The notes under the pieces are model-generated. The model made no database searches. It was not told the origin of the DNA and worked only from the letters and a program-made list of their open reading frames with translations. A DNA stretch of 64,000 bases from Stramonita haemastoma (Eukaryota; Mollusca; Gastropoda; Neogastropoda; Muricidae): positions 74,034,576-74,098,575 of the forward strand of contig CM060318.1 of NCBI GenBank assembly GCA_030674155.1, read 5' to 3'. Each line of letters opens with the position of its first letter. Positions within the stretch are counted from its first letter, which is position 1. The position numbers and the translations under genes are program-made. Below, piece after piece: positions 1 to 18,204 of the stretch.

Positions 1-214
1 ATATTTGCCAACATGATAGAGGAAATGATAAAATCTCTGTGCAAAATGCCAAAAGTGGGTGTGTAACACTTGCATAGCTTTGATTTGTTGCTTTACAAGA
101 TTCAGTGCTATATTTAGTATATGAAGCCCATACATTATCATTAATTATAGTCAATCTATACAACATAGCTGCTGGCTGTGATCACCACCATCATCTGTTA
201 CTGTTAGCAGCACC

Positions 215-274
<60 letters not shown>

Positions 275-428
275 TATGTGCACATGCACACACACACACA
301 CACCACACCACACCGCACCGCACCACACCACACCACACCACACCACACCACACCACAACACACTCACACACACATACGCACACACACACACACACACTCA
401 CACTCACACACACATACACACACACACG
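215..428. repeat. (CA)n with an internal (CCACA)n block
   Basis: A pure (CA)n tract is followed by a block of ccaca/ccgca units (~300-358) and then more (CA)n. The apparent long open frames here are only repeat translations. Nothing else is seen between 1 and 836. Confidence 0.95.
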
Positions 429-842
429 TACATGATGCGTGTGTGCATGCACTCACATGTACACACACCATACACTATTTATGATGTTATCAACCTCTCT
501 CTCTCTCTGTATCTCTCTCTAACTGTATAAGCTGCAACATAATGAGCTGTAGACCTGTGTATATTTAGTGAGTCTGCAACAAATTAGGTTTTGGTAAATG
601 TTTTTATCTAGCTTCAGTTTCATACTTGTATATACTTTTGTCCTTTTTTTTAATTATAAATAATCTGGTGTAAATCATTATTTTTTTGATGTAATAACAT
701 TGGGCAAAGAGTGACACTCCTGTAGTATTGTTTGGGGGGAAACATGTATTATAATTTATATATAGTTTGTATAAGGCAGATAGTTGTTGTTGAGATCATA
801 TGATCATCAAGATTTTTATTACTCCTTTTATTTCAGAGTTTA

Positions 843-5427
<4,585 letters not shown>

Positions 5428-6191
5428 AACACTCGCCATCTCTTCTCAAGCTTGTTATATGTATAACAAATCTGTAAAAAGGGTGATATCTGGTACCATT
5501 GTAAATATCTAAATACTTGAATGTGGGAATGAAGTGAAGATTATATAATGTTAAGATTGAGACTTGTGATGAATTCCAATGAAAATGTCCTCATGGTTAA
5601 AAGTGGAGTATGAGTGTACAATGAAAAGAGTGAATTTTTACTCAAAGATGTGAGTGAGACAGGTTGAATGTGAAAATTTGCTCACATAACAAAAGGATAT
5701 GGAGTCAATGCGAAGTGTGTGTATGCAAAAGACAAGGGTAGAGAAAATGAAAATGTAGATTTTAACTAACTGGGATGTATGGAAAGAGAGAATGGTTTTT
5801 ACCATAACCTATGCACATACTGAATGTGGTACATAGAAAACTCCTACAGGGGAGACAGCTGAGAGTGTGAATAATGGTGTTTTCTTGCCTGGGTTGTTGG
5901 AGACATATTCCAGAGAACTGTGAATTGGTGTCATGTTATCAAGCTTTGCATTTCACTCTTATTATTATTGATCATTAATTTATTCTGTTCAAGTGGTCCT
6001 ACAACATTTGAAAGTACTGTAAAAAAAAAAAAAATGTTGAGGGACACTTCTTTCCATTCACCCCCTTTTCAACAAAGAGAATTGACTTAATTAAGAATAG
6101 AGGGAACATTTCTCAAGTTTAAACTGTGAGCTTATGTGTGTATGTGTTATGTTATATGTATTATGCATGAATGTGAATGTGTGTGTGTGTG

Positions 6192-6260
<69 letters not shown>

Positions 6261-7600
6261 TTGCATATAGTTTTGTTGTAGGCATTGTACATATTGAGGG
6301 AGATGGTGGAGATTGAAAACAAAAGAAAATTTCTGATCTCTTAAATCAAATGCCCCTGATAATCTCTCCATTGTATCTTTTGAAATATAAAGCCACCAAA
6401 TGGTCTGTGTACCAAAAAACCCCAACCCAATAACAAACAAACAAAAAACACACACACACGCTTACACTTACACATACACACACACACCAACACACACCGC
6501 ATGGAATATGACATTCTACATGACATTGTTCTTTCAAAATTGAATAGAAACATGATCATCTGTTTATCAAAGATGAGCAAAACTAAGTGTTCAAATGTTT
6601 GTCTGCTATACAGTGACACTTAGTAAGATCAGACATGACTTTGTCATTTGCATAGTGTATTCAACAGAGAAAGGCCAGAAGCAGTTATTCTTAGCTCTGT
6701 ATGTTGCTATGTTCCTGTAACTACCCTTCGATACTTTTTAGAAATCCTAATTGAACACGTTGTGAAGGAAGGCAGTTGAAATTACCTCTTTCCACTTAAG
6801 TAGAATAAGTTAATACTGCATTGCTTAATGTAAACATTTGCTCTCACTGTCCATCATAGGCATCTGTTGTTTTAGCACTGATAGATGAAGGTACATCTTT
6901 CCATTTAAGTGGAATAAGTTAATGCTGCATTGCTTAATGTAAATATTTGTTCTCATAGTACATAAGCATCTGTAGTTTTTGCACTGATGTGCCATTGGTG
7001 CTGTTCTTCTCACAAGATATTACAAGAAGCTGAGTGCAGGTTCCCAACACTGCAGTGAGAGACACAACACACACCACACACACACACACACACACTGTTC
7101 ACACACAATGGACCTTCAAAGCAAAAAAAAAACAAACCCAAACAACAACCCCCCCCCCAAAAAAAAACAACAAAAAAACAACCCCTTCATAGCAAGAAAA
7201 GCTCATGAAGTTCCGAGTGTTTGTAATCATATCACTGAGTAACTTTGGAGGCTACAGCTATACCATACACAATTCAGCTCAAGCCATGAAAGAAGTCTAC
7301 TTACTTAATTTTTTTAAAGTCTACTGAAAAGTGAATACGGTTTAATTTACATCATGATCAATTTTTTAAGCTGTTGTAGAATCATTGCCATATAAACATT
7401 CTATCTCTTTCCAAACCGGTTTCTGTATAAATATGTTGATGTTTTCATAAAAGTTGAAAGAATGGTCATTAGTTTGGTGTGTGTGTGTTTGCTTTTACAT
7501 GTGCAAAAGACATGAGATTAAATATTTTGGCTGTAGAAGCATTCATGGTTGTGAATGAAAGTTATATATCAGCATATTTCTTTCTTATTGTGTTTTCTTC
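5428..7600 (+). other. TVP23 3' UTR and intergenic DNA without a recognised gene
   Basis: This stretch follows the TVP23 stop. It holds a (GT)n tract at 6178-6260, the 107-bp duplication at 6780, a short (CA)n at 7070-7096 and A/C-rich runs at 7120-7190. The proximal part is probably 3' UTR, but no convincing polyadenylation site could be fixed. Confidence 0.4.
6780..6995. repeat. ~107-bp tandem duplication downstream of TVP23
   Basis: Two units share ctttccacttaagt, agaataagttaatactgcat, tgcttaatgtaaa, catctgttgttttagcactg. The two copies differ by about 15 percent by eye. Confidence 0.7.
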
Positions 7601-7863
7601 TTGAACAGATTGTATCACTCAACTGTGGATGGTAATTCTGCTTCTCAAAATATCTTTTTCCCCCTATTTATGGGATGATCTAGTGGTATGTGTGATATAA
7701 TTTAATAATTTATTTTTGTCTTTGTGTGAGTTGACTTGAACCATTTGTCGGTTTACTCTTCCTGTTGGCTTTCAAGAAAATTATGCAAGTATGCATTGTA
7801 TTTTTGTGGTAGATAGAGAATAGGTTGAGGGGAGAGACCAGAAATGTATTCAGTACAAAACAT

Positions 7864-8150
7864 GCGGGGGCAGGATAGCTCAGTGGTCAGAGCGCTCGCT
7901 TTCCCCCAGTCAAGTTATGGAGCGTTGAGCGTGGTTACCAGTTGGATAGGTGACTGTTTGCGCGCCTTGGCTTCAGTACAGTCCCCCCAGCTGTAAATGG
8001 GTACCTGCCCTCTTTAGGGTCAGGGAAGGTAAAGCAGTGATGGAAAGGAGATGGGCGCCACCCTCAATATGCTGGCCCCTAGAGAAGCTGAGGTCTCTGA
8101 TGCCTCACTCCCCTACGACCGCCTAGGTTATGGGACACCTTTACCCTTTT
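7864..8150 (+). mobile_element. Chimeric tRNA/5S-like SINE, family 2
   Basis: The head ggatagctcagtggtcagag looks like a tRNA A-box arm. It is followed by gtcaagttatggagcgttga, gcgtggttaccagttggata and ggtgaccg-like sequence. That matches the internal 5S rRNA promoter region (compare gttaagcagcgt, tggttagtacttggatgggtgaccg in 5S). The 3' body carries aatgggtacctgccctcttt, ctggcccctagagaagctga and taggttatgggacacctt. Other copies are at 25276, 26938/27220 and 34916. Confidence 0.78.
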
Positions 8151-8929
8151 ATAAAACATGCTGTGTCATATGACTTGTATAGTGAGATCTAATAGACACA
8201 TCAACATTTTTTTCTGTTTATTCTACCTGAAATATTTACAGTTTTAATGTGTGTTTTTCCTCTTTTTAGACTTTATCATGAGAAAAAAAGTTCCTGTTTG
8301 TTTAAATTCTATTGTATTTTTTATGACAGTTAGTTTTCTTCTTCTTCTCCAACAGTCCTTGGTTAGAAAAAGGTTCACCATATGTGGTTTCTGCTTATGC
8401 AACCGTTTTTATTCCCATCAGTGTGGCCACACTCTATCTTCAGTGGTGCTATCAGTGTACATTGGTTGGTTCTTTACATCATCCATTTCTATTGGCAGGC
8501 AGTAGTCTGCTCTTCCTCAAAAGGCCAGGTGAAATAGGCTTTTACCTGGACACAGATTATTTATACATCTTCACATTTGAAGAGGATGGGAATCTGCACA
8601 ATTGTTGGGTCCAAAGAGAAGTTCTTTTCTGATCTACAAGTAGGATTAGAACTGATGATTATTGGATCATGTGTCAGAACATCTACCTACTCAGCCAACC
8701 AGGCCCCGATTTGGTTTTACCCTTATATTCCTTTGATTATGTATCTTACTTTTATAGTCTCTAATTTCACTTCTTTTCACAATTATGATTTTAGAGTGTA
8801 CTTTTTCACACTTGTATTTAATGGAATAATGAGGGGTCACAGACATCTAGATTACAATTCTCTGAAGAAGTTGATAATTTATTTTGATTAGTGACACCTT
8901 CTGCAAGTAGGTTTAACCTTTTCTTGGGA

Positions 8930-9290
8930 GGGGGGGAGATGGCCTAGTGGTTAGAGTGTTGGGCCCGTGATCTGATGGCCTAGGTTCAAGCCACCACTGG
9001 CTGAATTTCGGATGAGACTATAAACCTATGTCCAGTATGTGAACATATGTAGAACATCTTGCGCACATGTTAAAAGCCTGTTCCATCTTTCAGATGAGTA
9101 GGCCATTGAGTGCCAGCAGGAAAGGATGACAATTTTTTTAATAGAAAACGCATGCACACTGGTGTCAGTTTCAGGCATCATCCCTGTAGACAGAATGCAG
9201 CCACCACAATGGTGGGTAAACAGTTGTATAATTATGCAAAGTCTCACTGTTGGTGAACCTGGGAGCTATGGAACAACCCCCTAATCCCCC
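8930..9290 (+). mobile_element. tRNA-derived SINE, family 3
   Basis: The tRNA-like head is gatggcctagtggttagagt with cctaggttcaagccacc as B-box. The body is cggatgagactataaacc, agaacatcttgcgcacatgt, then agtaggccattgagtgcc. It ends with a tggtgaacctgggagc motif shared with the copies at 41325, 22840 and 62945. Confidence 0.75.
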
Positions 9291-10040
9291 TTTTTTTCAT
9301 TCACAAGTAACACCGAACAACAGGATCAGATGGGCTCACAGCTTTTATCATAATTAGAAAAGACACGGTTGGTATCAGAGAAAACAAAATTACTAATCTA
9401 GGGAAAAAAAAAAGAAACTGAAGGAAACTATCTGGTTGAAAGAACTTTTGATTTGCATCAATTCCATAAATTTAAGCTGCTTGTGTGCATCAGATTTCCT
9501 ACCTAGACACTGAATCTTGGGTGATTTAGATTAGTAGTGCATTTTCTGTTGCAGCTTATGGTTATTGTTCTTGTTAGCTGTAGTCCAGAACTTGCATAGC
9601 TACATTGCCCCTGTAGGTCCGCCATGCAATCAACAGAAGTGAATCCGTAAAATTGACCTGAAACTTTCTGTATTGGATAGAAAGAGACCAGTTTGTTTGA
9701 ATTATTGTTTTAACAGAACTGCTTACATCTCAACAAAACTGCTCATGACTTTTTCCCAAATTTCTCATGAAACAATAGTAAGCTGACAAGTTGAAACTGT
9801 CTCAGTGTGCTTTTATCTGGCTAAACATTGCAATACTTGTTCTTACTGGTGTTGCTGCTTTAAAGTATCAGCCACTCCAAGTACTTTCCACATGTAACAC
9901 AAGCAATAAGTGAAGCTCATGTGAGCCGTGGACTGTAAATGTAAGTTTAAAATACGATTTCTTAAAGAATTGCATGGGTTCTGTTTCTTGTTGTTTTTTT
10001 GTTGTTGTTTTTTTAGCATATGTGTAATACTGCAAGATAA

Positions 10041-10562
10041 GGCTGCGGCCATAGTAAACCTGGCATTTTGACGCCGTCAAAATGACGGGCCGGGTGAAAA
10101 ATGCTGCCCGGCTGAATTACTCTGTGGCGTCACTGAAAACGGCTGTGCTTGGCCATAGTAGAGCCGGCCCGGCCCGTTCTTTTTTACCCGTCGTTTTGAC
10201 GTTCGAGCAACATGTCCGTTTGCCGGGTCGACGGAAAGGAAAATAATCAAGAAAATCTTATTTATGGTGCTTCAAAAATTCTGACTACACAAACTAGTAA
10301 ATTGACCCTTCCCGATTACATTCCAATGGTTTTGATAAAAAAAATTTTTTTTATTTTACGTAAAAACACTATGTCGAACTAATTTCTGTTGATTTGCGTC
10401 ACCGTGGCAGCCTCATTTTTGCGTCACTGGCAGTCTCGGGTGACCATATTGTCAGAAAGAGACGGGCCGGGTTGACTATGGCCGCTTTGATGGATCCGTT
10501 CTACCGTCAAAGAGACGGCCGTCAAAACAACGGGCCGGGCCGGGTTTACTATGGCTGTAGCT
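10041..10562. mobile_element. Harbinger-like MITE, 522 bp, TAA target duplication
   Basis: The left end GGCTGCGGCCATAGTAAACC and the reverse complement of the right end AGCTACAGCCATAGTAAACC match at 16 of 20 positions. TAA flanks both sides (10038-10040, 10563-10565), as in PIF/Harbinger elements. Inside, GGCCATAGT...CGGCCCG blocks recur in both orientations (near 10150 and 10450-10540), so the subterminal regions are also inverted. It has no coding capacity. It lies between TVP23 and PTCD1. Confidence 0.72.
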
Positions 10563-11089
10563 TAAGACTAACTGAGCTAAAATAACATGCCATAGTTTTC
10601 AGCTGTCATTTGAAAAGATAAGAATTGGGTTATATAATACTGAGGCTTGTTGATATTTATTTATCTTGTAAAGGTGTTCAGCTTGTTTGCGTTCATAATG
10701 GGTTTTTAAAAAATGCTATTGTTTATTTTCATTTTTGGGGGTAAAATGTTTGTTATGCAAAAAAAAAAAGTGATTGATGTATGATAATTTTCCAGAACAA
10801 AATACTTTGTTTATTGCTGCTTCCAAATCTGACAGAATTTTCATGGTGAAGAGAGGGATTGAGAATAAACTGGGGATTTGCACTTTAATGTATTGACTGT
10901 TCTTACTTTTATATGATCATAGTATACTCAATACTCTGCATCATTCATCCATGATATTATTTAAGAAAAGCATAACAAACACACTATTCTGGTGTGCAAT
11001 GTTTGTTCACTTGTTTCAAGTCAAAATCAAATCAATATAGTAAAATGTGCGTAATGCATGTTACATGGCTATGTCATGTACATTCTTTG

Positions 11090-12500
11090 ACAAATGTGAC
11101 ACTCCACTATAAAATGAGTCGCTTCACACCTGACCAACTTTTCTACTAGGAGCCATTTTAGGCAGGTGGGGGTCAGGTTGTTGATTTTGAGATTTTGATG
11201 GATTAATAAACTATATCCATTCTTCTACAGTGCACTGAAGTATCAAGGCCTAAATTTGTTTCCTTTAGCTTTAAAAATGCATGTGAAAACACCCAAGCCC
11301 TCATTCTGACCACCTATTACAATGCAAAACTTGTCAGTTTCTCATTTTGTCACTTTCTGCAGCCTCTCATTCAGGGTTCGCGCTAGGATTTTTTAAAACC
11401 GGTACTGCCAGTTGCCATTTCAGAGATATCTTGACCAACTCTCCCAAAATCGGTCCCCAGAAAATAAAATCCCGTATGTACTGTGAACAAAACGAAACTA
11501 TTCAGTGAGGGGGTGGGGGAGGGGGGGATTGTTCGGCAGCAAAACTAAGTCTAAATTGAACGCAAATCTCTCAGAGACTTTGACTGCCCTGCTGCTGCCA
11601 CTCCTTCTTGGGCATGAAGCCACGCAGGAAATAGATAGGCCTAGGATTTTTTTTCTAGCGCCTGTGTCGCTGTCTGTGTCAGTCAGTCTGTTGTTTTGAA
11701 TGACATCATTCATGTGACTTAACTTGTGCTAAGCCTATTCTTCTTTCTTGTTTCTATGCTTAGCGCTCATCTAGATCTTTCGTTCAATTAAGATTTAGTT
11801 TTCGACTCCTCTCTCAAAGCAACAGGCAAATTCATAGTCATAGACCCTCGCTTTTTGTAGGCCATCGTAACATTCACAAAACTGCATACACACGGGGACT
11901 TGGTGTAAAAAAGCACAGGAGTGCTAATTCCATTATCCTCGATGTGAAAGAATAAAAGAATAAAGAATAAATCAATCTAGGCCCCATTTACTCATTGTAA
12001 ATGGAAGTCACTGTCATGCCGAGAAAAGTGCGAAGCTCTATTCTTTCACAGTAAAGCTTGCTGTTCTGCGTGCTTATGAGGTTGGCGCCAAAGATAAAGA
12101 GTTCGTTGGAAGGGATGGGAAGGGTAGGTGCGTAACCACAGGCGCATGACAGACTGTCAGAAAATGTCACTTCAGACTTTTTTTTTTTAGACTGAAATCT
12201 AATCGGTCACAGGCAAACAGAATCGGTACACGGTACCGGCTGCTTTGAAAATTTTCGGTATTCCCTGTTTACAATCGGTAAAATACCGGCAATTACCGGT
12301 TATCGCGAACCCTGCTCATTTCAATTTGCAACAAATTTTCATAGAGTTTTCCAATTTTCAATCTGCTTTCTGTAGTGGATAGCCTTTTTATTGCAGATTA
12401 ATAACTTGTTAACAACTAAAAACTGACCTAGGGTGCAATGTGACTATGTGGTGGAGCGTCACAAATGTTAAACCACACGCAAGCATACTTCACATCAAAC
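11090..12500. repeat. Older dispersed repeat, copy 1 (interrupted by the hAT-like element)
   Basis: The flanks 11090-11371 and 12315-12500 align in order with 14985-15400. Shared blocks include tttctcattttgt, the tcattcaatttg region and ttattgcagattaataa. The nature of the repeat is unknown. Confidence 0.6.
11372..12314. mobile_element. hAT-like non-autonomous DNA transposon, 943 bp, nested in an older repeat
   Basis: The ends are CAGGGTTCGCG and its inverse CGCGAACCCTG. CTCATT is duplicated on both sides (11366-11371, 12315-12320). The subterminal sequence has AACCGGTA/TACCGG motifs on both ends. An SINE-3/LINE tail (cacggggacttggtgtaaaa, ~11893) lies inside. The flanking sequence reappears uninterrupted at ~15190-15215, confirming insertion. 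No transposase ORF is seen. CAGGG ends suggest hAT, although the duplication is 6 rather than 8 bp. Confidence 0.72.
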
Positions 12501-13061
12501 AAGTGGGAAGTTCAAATTGCATTTTTATCACAGGGAAGACTTCACATTCTACTGTGAAAGACTTGAACACTTTTCTTTTCCATTTGCATATCTGAAAACA
12601 AATTTTGCATGCATACATATCTTGTACATATTTCAAAATAATCACACTATCAAAATGTTCCATTTACAACTAACTGTAAAATCAAGCTACACAGACAGTG
12701 TAAGACAGAGGTTTTAGATGAACTATGTTGAATGTGTCATCAGCACAAGTCCACAAAAATGTTTTATCATCCGGCAAACATTCAGACCTAATCTTTACAA
12801 ACACTGATTAAATGTTTTTCGTTAAAAAAAACACCCAAACTGTTTAAGATTTTTTCCTAACTTTTTTTTGGGTACTGTTCCAATTGAACTATTATTTTTT
12901 AAAAAAAGAATGTAAACCTCCAAACTTTCTTGAGACAAGTAAATCATCTAAAAACATTGTTTGGTAAATGTATTTTGGCATTCATTTGAGAGCTATGAAA
13001 CCAAAGAAAAAAGCACCTAATGTAGACAAAACTCCAAAGATTTGACAACCAAACACTTCTA

Positions 13062-15743
13062 CTAAACAGCAGAATCTTTGTTGTCTTTGGGCTGCAGCCT
13101 GAAGTTGGACCAAGGATGGCGAGGAATTTCAACTTGTGTTTGTTTCAGCCAGGACTCGTAGTGCCGTGTGAAAGTTTCTACAGTCTGTTGGAATTCTGGT
13201 GACAGAAGGTAGCTGTGTGTCTTGCCTTGCTTCTCCTGCAACATGAGTAATGCATGTAGACCTGTTACCTGTTTGCTGACTGGCAAGAAGGAAAATTTTA
13301 CTTGTATTTTGTTATCTTCAAATATTAAAGCTTAAGCAGTATAATGTGTATTTTATCATCAAATTTTAAAGCTTAAGCAGTACTGCATGCATTTTATAAT
13401 CATCAAATTTAAATCTGAAGTAGTACACACTGACACTGATTGTGAAAACATGATTTCAAACATGTAAAATACTAAAAAGAAAAAAAGAAACTTACTCTGC
13501 AAGAACAACAAAGGTATTCACCACAGGTCAGCTTTTCTATGAACCATTTTCACTCATGACATGTAGATTTCCACAGAAGCAGTAAAGTATTATGTACGCC
13601 TATCTTAACCCAACAGTGCACTGCAGATTCTCTATTTTCCTTAAAAATGCCATATTTTTATCTTTTGCAATTATTGCCCAGGCCAACGAAATGTCCTGAA
13701 AGTATAACTTTCAGATATAAGTAATTATTTCTTCATTACTTTTTTATGATTCAAATAAAACATTGAGAAAACATCAATAACATATATCGAAGCTAAAAAA
13801 TAAAATTAAAAAAATAAAAATTTAAAAAGCCCCCAAACCAGACACTGACTGACCTCCTGGATCATCAATCGTCGCACTATGGCCAGACTCTTCTCCACGT
13901 TGTGCAGAAACTTGGTGTTGGGCTGAAGGTCCAGGTGCTGAGCCTGTCGCAGCACCCACAGCTTGTAGCCAAACCTCATGCCTGACGACACAATCAGGGT
14001 GCCCAGGATCTCCACGTTGGGGGTCATGTCCGCTGCCTGCACAGTGAACACAGACTTGTATCAAATTCACTGCTTTGATTGCTGCCTCTGCATCAGTGCA
14101 TGGATACAATGTATGAAACTAAACATGAAAGGTAGGGGTTTACAGTCCACAAATGCTCCTAGCTGGGTGCAAGGGAAGAAAAACTAGAGACAGACATTGA
14201 CAGCATTTCGATTGTTGTCAGCAGGTGGGGGTAGAAAGAGATATTGTGTGTAATGGATTAGGCATGGCTTCACTAAAAGTGACCCAGGAGCAGTGCCGGG
14301 CTTCTTCTAAAGAGTGACCTCACAGTTGTCTTACAACTCCTTGAGGACATTAAAAATTTGGTCTATGATGGGTTTGACAGAATGAACATGGGTTTAATGT
14401 ATGTGATAAGATGGGATGGAGCAGCATAAACAGCAGCATAAACAAAAAAGATAATGACAACAAAAAAGGCAAAATTCTATGCAGGACCTGAGGAGTCCCT
14501 ACATGATCTTCACTGACCTCCATGTCTTGCAGCAACTGCACAGCATCTGCCTTGGTTTGGCAGGTCATGGCCAGAACTCCATAGGTCTTCTGGTTGGCTG
14601 TCAGCCCATACTCCTTCAGGTCTCCTTTGCTGCCTGTGCCATAATATCATGTCACTTGTCAAACACTGTAACTTTAAAGCAAGTGATTTTCAGGAAGATC
14701 TACTTTCATCATAATAGTTCTTATTGCTTTTTTTTTTTTTTTTTAAAGCTACATTTACAGAAAATAATTTTAATAAAGGCATGCTCCTGATTTCTTTCTT
14801 TTTTTTTTTTTTTTTAAAAAAGCTTTAAAAAAAAGTTCAAACACTGCTTTTTCTTCTTTTTATGTCAGACACTAAACAATCTTGAGTTTAAGTTTGAGAA
14901 CATAATTTTTCTGAAAAAATCAGGTCAAGCAGACAGGGAAAGACATACATGTTTACTAGGCCACACACATACAGACAAAGAACTAATGTAACCCTCCATT
15001 ATGAAATGAGTTGCACTGCACCCGATCCTTGTTTGAGATTTCAATTGATTATATTCATATAAAACTTTATTCTTTTACCTTGTGCTGAAGTCTTAAGGTA
15101 TGATTTTGTTTCTTTTTGCTTTAAAAACTTGTTACTCCCCTCCCCCCTCAGTCTGATCAACTAATACCATGCAAAAAGCCATTGGTTTCTCATTTTGTTA
15201 CTTCCTGGTGTCTATCATTTCAATTTGAAATACTTTTTATAGACTTGTCCAATTTACTTTTAAAAAAAAATTGAAATCTTTAAAAAAAATGTATTTTTTT
15301 TCCTTTTATTGCAGATTAATAATATGTTAACAATTAAAAATCGACCTTCAGTATAATGTGACTGATTATGTGATGGCAGATCACAAATAATGAACAATAA
15401 AATACAGTTGACACATCAAAACACAGCATTGTTGGAAAACTGAAATATTCCTTTCACAATTGACATCTTGTACATTACACTCTCAACTCCTAAAGCTTTC
15501 ATGGTTGAGCATTATTAGTTACTTCAGTACAAATATCACTGATAAGAAAAAAACATAGAAAAGAAACACAACTGAAAGAACTCTTGCTTTGAAACCTGCT
15601 TAACAGCTGGTGAGAATGGCTTAAAAGGAAGTTAACAGCTGGAGAGAGAGACAACAGTTTGTGGAATACTAGTTTTTCTATCTGTTATGAAATGGATAAT
15701 TTCCTGTTCAAAACATCAAGCAGAACAAACATAACCAATACAC

Positions 15744-15812
<69 letters not shown>

Positions 15813-15873
15813 AGTGACACACACACACACTCACACACACACACAGTGACACACACACACACACATCACTCAG

Positions 15874-15952
<79 letters not shown>

Positions 15953-17645
15953 CACACAAACTCACCTGGCTGCTACAAAGTCGCTCTCATGCAGCGTTTG
16001 TGAATGAGTGAGTTGACCAAATCAGTGTCTATTTTCACCTGCATTGACTTCATGGTGTCCAGTACCTGCTGTTCTGCTGCCACGGTTGGCATGGCCACAT
16101 TGATGAGCTGAGTGAAAGTGACCACATCGGGGCTGGCTCCATCCTTGGACATGCGACTCAAAAAGCCGTCTACACCACCGAGCAACATCAAGCGATTCTC
16201 TCTGGTGGATAAATCGCCCAGAGAGATAATCTCAGAGTTGGAGCAACTTGGAGACAGAATATCTGGCACTGCCACAGAACAGTGAGGAACAAGTTCAGAC
16301 TGGGAATGAATGTTTTGAAGATCTTTCGAATCCTCTGATTTTGATCTGACCTCCGGATTTCCGAGATGACTTCTGTTTTCAGGTTGCAGTTCATGTCCAT
16401 CTATACTCAAGATCTCTGACTGAGCAGACATCTGTCCAAGGTCAGCAGATGATGACTCTAACTCTGCTGACAGTTCTGCTTCCTTGACCTCCAGAGTGTC
16501 ACCAACAACTGCTGTGGGGTGTGAAGGCAGTGAAGGTGCTGGCTGAGTAGATCCAGCCCCCAGTTGTGATGGTGCCGCCCCCCCAGTGAGGAGTGAGGTG
16601 AAAGCTGCTGTGTCTCCCACCTGGCAGTCCCTGACACAGCGAAGCAGCAGGTTGTACAGGGGACGGTCTGGCTTCACATTCATCTGCTGCATCACCTGCC
16701 ACACCTGCAGCACAGGAACAGAACAAATCCCGTCATCAATGTGATTGCTTCAAAATTTGACATGTATACATATATACAAAAGTATGAAGGGATTGGGAGG
16801 GGGGGGGTTGGAGAGGGATTGAGATAGGATCACCTGTAACTTTGTTCATTACAGTTAAGATCAATATTGATACCACCCAATCTCTGCTATTTCACTAACA
16901 CACACACACACACAAAAGTATATTACACTTACAAGTTACACAGTATGTGTGAATCAATTTTCACCATGATTATAGCCTTCCTATCATCTTAAGTCTTTTT
17001 CACAACTTCTAAAATGCAAAACTGCTCCTCGTTAACACAAGACCTACCTGAATCGCATGACGGAGACCTTCCTTTTGGTCAGATATACAAGCCATGAGGA
17101 GAAAACTGAACATCTCTGGGTCTGGTCGGTACACCTGCGACAATTCATCCACCAATGAAAAGGCACGTCTCAGATCCCCACACATGGCAAAGGCTTTCAC
17201 CATGGCTTTTCCTGTGATGAAGGTGGGTTCTATTTCCTTTTCCTTCATTCCATGCAGCAGACTGTCTGCTCTTGTTCGCCCATCCGACTTCCATGGAGAG
17301 TTGGCACATGCGTTGAAGAGAGCGGTGTATGTGGCTGGTGCGGGCTTGATTCCCATTGATCTCATCTGCACGTCAGTTCAATGCAATCAGTGAAACCAAA
17401 GATGTTCCTTTTCTAAAAAAAACAACAAGAAGAAAACACAACCATTCTAACCCCCCCCCCCCCCCTTTTCTGCCCCAAACATAAGCATTTGATCAAAATA
17501 ATTCAAAGAAATAAGCTGTTTGGGAAAAAAATGACAGCAACAAAACCCATTTATTAATCTGACAACCAACCAAGCACACACACATACATGTACGCATGCA
17601 TGCACAAACACGTAGACACACACACACACACACGCATGCAAGCAT

Positions 17646-17694
<49 letters not shown>

Positions 17695-17716
17695 CCATCA
17701 TGAAATAAAAATTTGA

Positions 17717-17775
<59 letters not shown>

Positions 17776-18126
17776 ACACACACACACCTACATATAATTT
17801 CCAAATATATGGGCAAACATTCTTTTTCCTACTAACACAGCAACAGAGGTCTTTCTATTCCTCTCATGGAATCCAGTAAGTAAGCTGTGAAAAAGTGTCT
17901 ACCTTCCTGAAGAGTGAGAAAGCCTTTTTGGTGTAGCCAGCCCTGCCCAGCACAGTGAGGAGACAGGTGAAAACATAGGTGTTGGGCATCACACGGTCCT
18001 GCTTCAGCATCCAGTCATCAAACACCTCAATCGCCTCGCGTACCTGACAGCAGACAGGTAACAAGAGGTCAATCATATACATGTGAGTACACATGTTCCC
18101 TATGAATAAACATGTGTATATATATA

Positions 18127-18204
<78 letters not shown>

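Noticed and set aside
191..530. Long open frames of alternating His-Thr, Cys-Val or Ser-Leu residues here and at many other sites
   Set aside because: They are direct translations of (CA)n, (GT)n and (GA)n/(CT)n microsatellites on both strands, with no other coding signal.
11505..11699. Open frame within the hAT-like element as a transposase
   Set aside because: It is short, composition is low-complexity, and no DDE or zinc-finger residues are visible.
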